From Verrucomicrobiota bacterium (lineage in GTDB: Bacteria > Verrucomicrobiota > Verrucomicrobiia > Opitutales > Opitutaceae), in contig JAPLTN010000044.1 of NCBI GenBank assembly GCA_026398135.1, positions 1-43,838 on the forward strand: a stretch of 43,838 nt of DNA, written 5' to 3'. This document shows, piece by piece, positions 40,421 through 43,838 of this stretch; position 1 is the first letter of the stretch, and every line of letters starts with the position of its first letter. Position numbers and translations under genes: made by a program. The notes beneath the pieces are model-generated. The model had not been told where the DNA came from. It saw nothing but the letters and a program-made list of their open reading frames with translations, and searched no databases.

Positions 40421-41384
40421 TCACGTCACTGGGGCTCCTTGATCATCTTCAGTTTTATCATGCTCACCGGCCAAAACCTGCTCTTGTTCTGAGCGGTGTA
40501 GAAGAGGGTGAAACCCCAAGGGTGTACGAATATCCACGGACCAGTTTGCAGCGCCTGGCGGTTGAACCACGATTCGGCCGCCCGCCGCCCAATTAATGCC
40601 ATCGGTAGATGTGGTATATCCTACCGAAGTAGCTTCTTTATAGTATTTGGCGGCAGGAGCATTAACAATGTCGGAGTCGTAAACCGCGACATACATATCA
40701 CCGATACGTGTAACAATCGGATTCTCATTAAAAACAGGTTCAATGGGCACCGGATTCCCTTCTCCACGCCGCTTCCAAGGCCCTGTCAATGCGGGGGCTT
40801 CCGCAAGCCCTACCTGCCATCCCGGCGCTCCGCCATGACTGCAATAAAAGGCGACCCAACGATCCTTAACCCGGTAGGGGTAGAACGACGCGGTGCCTTG
40901 CCTGCCCTCCCATTTCTGGGATTCCGCATCCGGTTGAAGGATGATCCCCACATCCTGGTAGGGGCCGACAATGCCGGAGGGGCCTTTAACCGTTGACGTA
41001 ACGCGCCAGATTCGTCCACCGGTGGCCCCACCCTTGTCGTAGGCGACATGAAACAATTCCCATACCTTGTCCGCGTCATTATAAATCGGCATAGGGGATC
41101 CAGATCGCCAGACGCATTTTGACCCAGAAGGGATCCCCTGCCATTTCGGACGTAAACATATAGTACACGCCATCAAGCTTCACCACCTGACCACCCTCAA
41201 ACCCATATTTAATGTCCTTGGCATCCGGATGGTCCTTATCAATCACGGGCATTTCCCTCAACTCCTGTATTTCAAAACGTATGGGATTTTTCAACTCCGG
41301 TTTGGGCGTGGTTTCCGCGCATACAGTTCCTTGGGCTAAAGCACCCAGCGCAGCGATGGCCATTATCAGGTTTTGGATTGTCAT
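40421..41384 (-). pseudogene. Broken paralog of the GH43-like propeller gene
   Basis: Two frames together match the protein at 28901-29980. The first (41079-41384) has the signal peptide, FEIQELREMPVIDKDH and YGFEGGQVVKLDG. The second holds MPIYNDADKVWELF to VDIRTPLG. Relative to the intact copy, a net 98-bp deletion lies near 41093-41107 and a net 23-bp deletion near 40510, and each changes the frame. Both junctions are seen directly by aligning the flanks. The gene cannot make a full protein, although the flanking coding text is still very similar to the intact copy. Confidence 0.88.
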
Positions 41385-41446
41385 ATAGTTTTCTTTTTAG
41401 GGGTTAACGTTTCATTTGTACTATCCGAAATGATTTATCAATGGGT

Positions 41447-42436
41447 TTATACGGAACGGTTTGAAAGCACGGCCTTCTCACAAGCTCTAACCTCCGCCAG
41501 CCACGATACACCGACAGGGACGTTCTGACGGCGGGAATATTCATCCCGCACAGCGCCAAAAGGCAAGGTCTTGGCTTCCTCAAGCAGCGCCAAACGGGTG
41601 GTCAAATCCCCTGATTTTTCGGCGGTACGGAGCGATGAATAATCAACCCGTTCCCATCGGTTTCCCCTCTCGCGGACGACCATGCGTCCGTTGACCCAAA
41701 GCCCGTATTTTGAATCCACCGCGATGCGGGCGAACGCGGTGGACGGTATCTTCGCCAGATTAAAGGTTTTTCGATAGCAGTTCCACTGGTTGGGCTCATC
41801 GGGTACCGCACTCGCCTTGACGGAATTACCCGGCGCCTGAAGGTCGCCCCACGGAGCAACGCCCTGTTTTCCGATTACTTTTACCGTCTTCCAAGCGGGG
41901 GAGTCGATTGTCGGGGCACTTTCCCAGTTCGCATCGGTCGCGATTTCCTGCACCGCACCGCCTTTCAGTTCGATGCGGATCTTACCGATAAGCCCCGCCG
42001 CGTTGGTGGTTTCACCATCGTTATCAGCTTGTATAAGAATACGGTTAAGGCCCGGACGCAGTGACGGCGCGAACTGGATCGTTTTCGGACGAGCCCACTC
42101 ATCTCTCCCCCCGCCCCTTTCTCCGTTCACGAATAGTTTGAAGTGGTTATCCGCTGAGAACCGGGCGGTGGCGGCAACCACTTTGGCGGTTGCGGGAAGC
42201 AAAATCTCACGGCGGAAGAAGACGCTTCCCGGTTTCGCGTTTCGGGCGGGATCGACCCCGGCTTCATCACTCCAAATCCAAGCCGCGTCGGCGAGTTCGA
42301 TGCTCGGCGCCAAGGCGGGTCCTATCCACTGCGCCTGCCAGACGCGATCCGGCGGGGATTCCGCCGCAGCGGTGGAAATAAAGAGGGGCGAAGATGCCAG
42401 CAAGGCGGACAAGATGCCACCGAGCAAACTCTTCAT
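41447..42436 (-). pseudogene. Chimera of rhamnosidase N-terminus and rhamnose isomerase C-terminus
   Basis: 329 residues from MKSLLGG. Residues ~1-260 are a signal peptide plus beta-sandwich domains (DRVWQAQWIGPALAP, SADNHFKLFVNGERGGG, KYGLWVNGRMVV) as in the N-terminal part of GH78-type proteins. The catalytic barrel is missing. The last ~64 residues (about 41450-41641) read LTTRLALLEEAKTLPFGAV, then VPVGVSWLAEVRACEKAVLS, closely resembling the C-terminal end of RhaA, L-rhamnose isomerase (Bacillus RhaA has TERLALMEEFKTYPFGAI there). A cytosolic isomerase tail behind a secreted sandwich makes no working enzyme, so this is a deletion fusion. Conserved W and C of the RhaA tail (V-W-D-x-Y-C) are R and S here. 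Confidence 0.72.
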
Positions 42437-43371
42437 CGAGTTCAACCGGGAGGGTTCAGGGTCTTGACCAATTGCAAACAGACCGACGCGGGATGGGGGG
42501 GGCATGGGGTATTTCTTTTTAGTCCACTGAATAAGTATTGAGGATGAAACAGTGGCCTACCGGATCAGGTTTGGTGCGTAAGCGATTTTCTTTCAATATT
42601 TTACTTGCAGCTAAAGTAAAACGCCCGGTCTGACTCGGCATGCCGGCATTTGCTCGCTGTGGCTAAGCCATTTCAGGCGCGGTTCGGTTTGAGAACGGTA
42701 TCCTCCGGCAAGTGCCTATCACAGATGGGCCGGTTGATAATGAGATTAAACTTCTCCACTTCGAGCGGGCTGTCGCCCGACTAGGTGGCCTCTGAAATCT
42801 GTACGGAGTATGCCGGCTTTTTATGTACGCTGGGGTATTTTGCGTTGGTTTCAGTTCCACGGGTAACAGCGGAACCCCAAATAAGACGAATTTTTAGGGA
42901 TAAGAGCATAGGGTGGAGGCAACGATTCATCTAAAAATGGGGCGCGATGACTCTTTGCGCCGTCCAAACTGCCGTTACTTGTAATGATCGGCGAGGCAAA
43001 ATAACCTATATATTGCGACAGCTGCGCCATCAGGTTTCTTCGCATGCCCATGTCGGCGCAGGCGGCTGATTTCAAGCTACATGATAACGTAACTATTTAT
43101 TTATATTATAATTATGAAATTGAAAATAAACAGGGTTGTAATACGGTCACTCGCGTGGCGGGACGCGTTCACGTGATCTATGCGACCATAGCCATATTTC
43201 GCGACAACCCGCAGTCCGCCTGCCGGCGAAGACGGCTAGTGGCGAAACCAAACATCACTGTGGGTTTTGATCAATGGAGGGAGGTCCCGGAGTATCAGTT
43301 CTTTTCGCGTCCCCCCCGCATGTTCACCGGCATTTTCGATTACACCCGTAAACAGGTGAAGACACGAGGCT
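42437..43371. other. Long gap with possible gene debris
   Basis: No complete gene is convincing. On the minus strand a single frame from about 42906 to 42671 reads ETNAKYPSVHKKPAYSVQ, an in-frame TAG near 42780, then SPLEVEKFNLIINRPICDRH and LPEDTVLKPNRA before a stop. This has protein-like composition and may be the decayed 3' end of a gene, but I cannot name it. The part near 43080-43135 is strongly AT-rich (TTTATTTATATTATAATTAT), which could hold a promoter or be spacer. Confidence 0.45.
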
Positions 43372-43838
43372 TCACACCGTGCGCGAGAAACGGTTGGTGC
43401 CGCGCGCGAGGTAGGCGTCGAAACGCATGGCGATCACGCGAATGAGGAGCACGCCGGCCGGGGTGACCTCAAAACCACGTTCGCTGCGCACCAGCAGGCC
43501 GTCGGCCACGAGATCGACAAGCGAATCGAGTTCTCTGGCGTAGGTTTGGGCGAAGTCGAGGCCGAGGCGCTTTGAGAGAGACGCGAAATCAAGTCGGCGT
43601 TCGCACATCAGGGCCATGATGATCTGGCGGCGGCGGCGATCCTCGGGCGTCAGCAGGAGTCCGCGTTCGATGGGCAGGCGGCCTTCGGCGACGGCGGTTT
43701 CGTAGAGCGCGAGGTCGCGGGTGTTTTGCCGGTAGCTGCCGGCGGTCTGGGAAATGGACGACATGCCGAAGGCGTGGATGGCGGCGCCGGCGCGGGTGCT
43801 GTAGCCTTGGAAATTGCGCTGCAAACGACCGGAGCGCA
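43372..43838 (-). CDS. hemN: Oxygen-independent coproporphyrinogen III oxidase, C-terminal part
   Basis: About 155 residues of the C-terminal end are visible; the start lies beyond the window. RLQRNFQGYSTRAGAAIHAFGMSSISQT matches the HemN block after the radical-SAM barrel. QNTRDLALYETAVAEGRLP and LTPEDRRRRQIIMALMCERRLDF follow, with the HemN C-terminal domain and ending NRFSRTV. The enzyme makes protoporphyrinogen IX from coproporphyrinogen III without oxygen, using a 4Fe-4S cluster and SAM. The radical-SAM cysteines are off-window. The form with LQRNFQGY is true HemN rather than the HemW relatives. Confidence 0.9.
   Translation of the reverse strand, partial: RSGRLQRNFQGYSTRAGAAIHAFGMSSISQTAGSYRQNTRDLALYETAVAEGRLPIERGLLLTPEDRRRRQIIMALMCERRLDFASLSKRLGLDFAQTYARELDSLVDLVADGLLVRSERGFEVTPAGVLLIRVIAMRFDAYLARGTNRFSRTV

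Noticed and set aside
42851-43075. 74-codon minus-strand frame
   Set aside because: No domain, no ribosome site, lies in a decayed gap; not enough to call a gene.

Overview
The window looks like a chromosome segment from a high-GC member of the Verrucomicrobiota, perhaps near the Opitutales. This is inferred from the mix of genes, from intergenic repeats of the TTTCCGC and CATTCGTCATTCG types that I associate with that group, and from the secreted rhamnosidase and GH127 enzymes. No rRNA or other marker gene is present to confirm it. I saw no tRNA, rRNA or CRISPR array.

Region 1 (1 to about 9.2 kb) is housekeeping and small accessory genes, mostly on the minus strand. It holds a MNT nucleotidyltransferase with the start of a HEPN-like partner running off the left edge, a PIN-domain gene behind a 59-codon ORF, a TPR protein, a GxxExxY protein framed by a perfect 20-bp inverted repeat, a ring-cleaving-dioxygenase-type VOC protein, rpiB, a lipoprotein, an OB-fold/HD protein of the YhaM type, an isochorismatase-like hydrolase and a PPP-type phosphatase. 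Short degenerate repeats fill several gaps between these genes.

Region 2 (9.25 to 21.8 kb) is a tightly packed plus-strand operon: a membrane/helical protein, a MoxR AAA+ ATPase, a membrane protein, an ABC ATPase and its permease, a DUF58 protein, a BatA-like protein and a large dual-VWA protein. Five consecutive junctions are 4-base stop/start overlaps. This joins the MoxR/DUF58/VWA (Bat-type) set with an ABC exporter and suggests one envelope-located machine.

Region 3 (21.8 to 25.1 kb) holds a YjfB-like small protein, an HDOD protein and a PAS/histidine kinase/receiver hybrid. The last two look co-transcribed.

Region 4 (25.1 to 42.4 kb) is a minus-strand carbohydrate island with visibly lower GC. 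It encodes secreted enzymes: an SGNH hydrolase, two GH78-type rhamnosidases, a GH127 beta-L-arabinofuranosidase type, a GH43 with a C-terminal beta-sandwich, a GH43-like propeller and a GH99-like (WbsX-type) protein. The likely target is a rhamnose- and arabinose-containing polysaccharide. The island is decaying: one propeller gene has a deleted, frameshifted paralog, the GH99-like gene is split, a rhamnosidase-type N-terminal domain occurs twice as fragments, and one of those is fused to the last ~64 codons of an L-rhamnose isomerase.

Region 5 (42.4 kb to the end) is a largely non-coding gap followed by the 3' part of hemN, which runs off the right edge.
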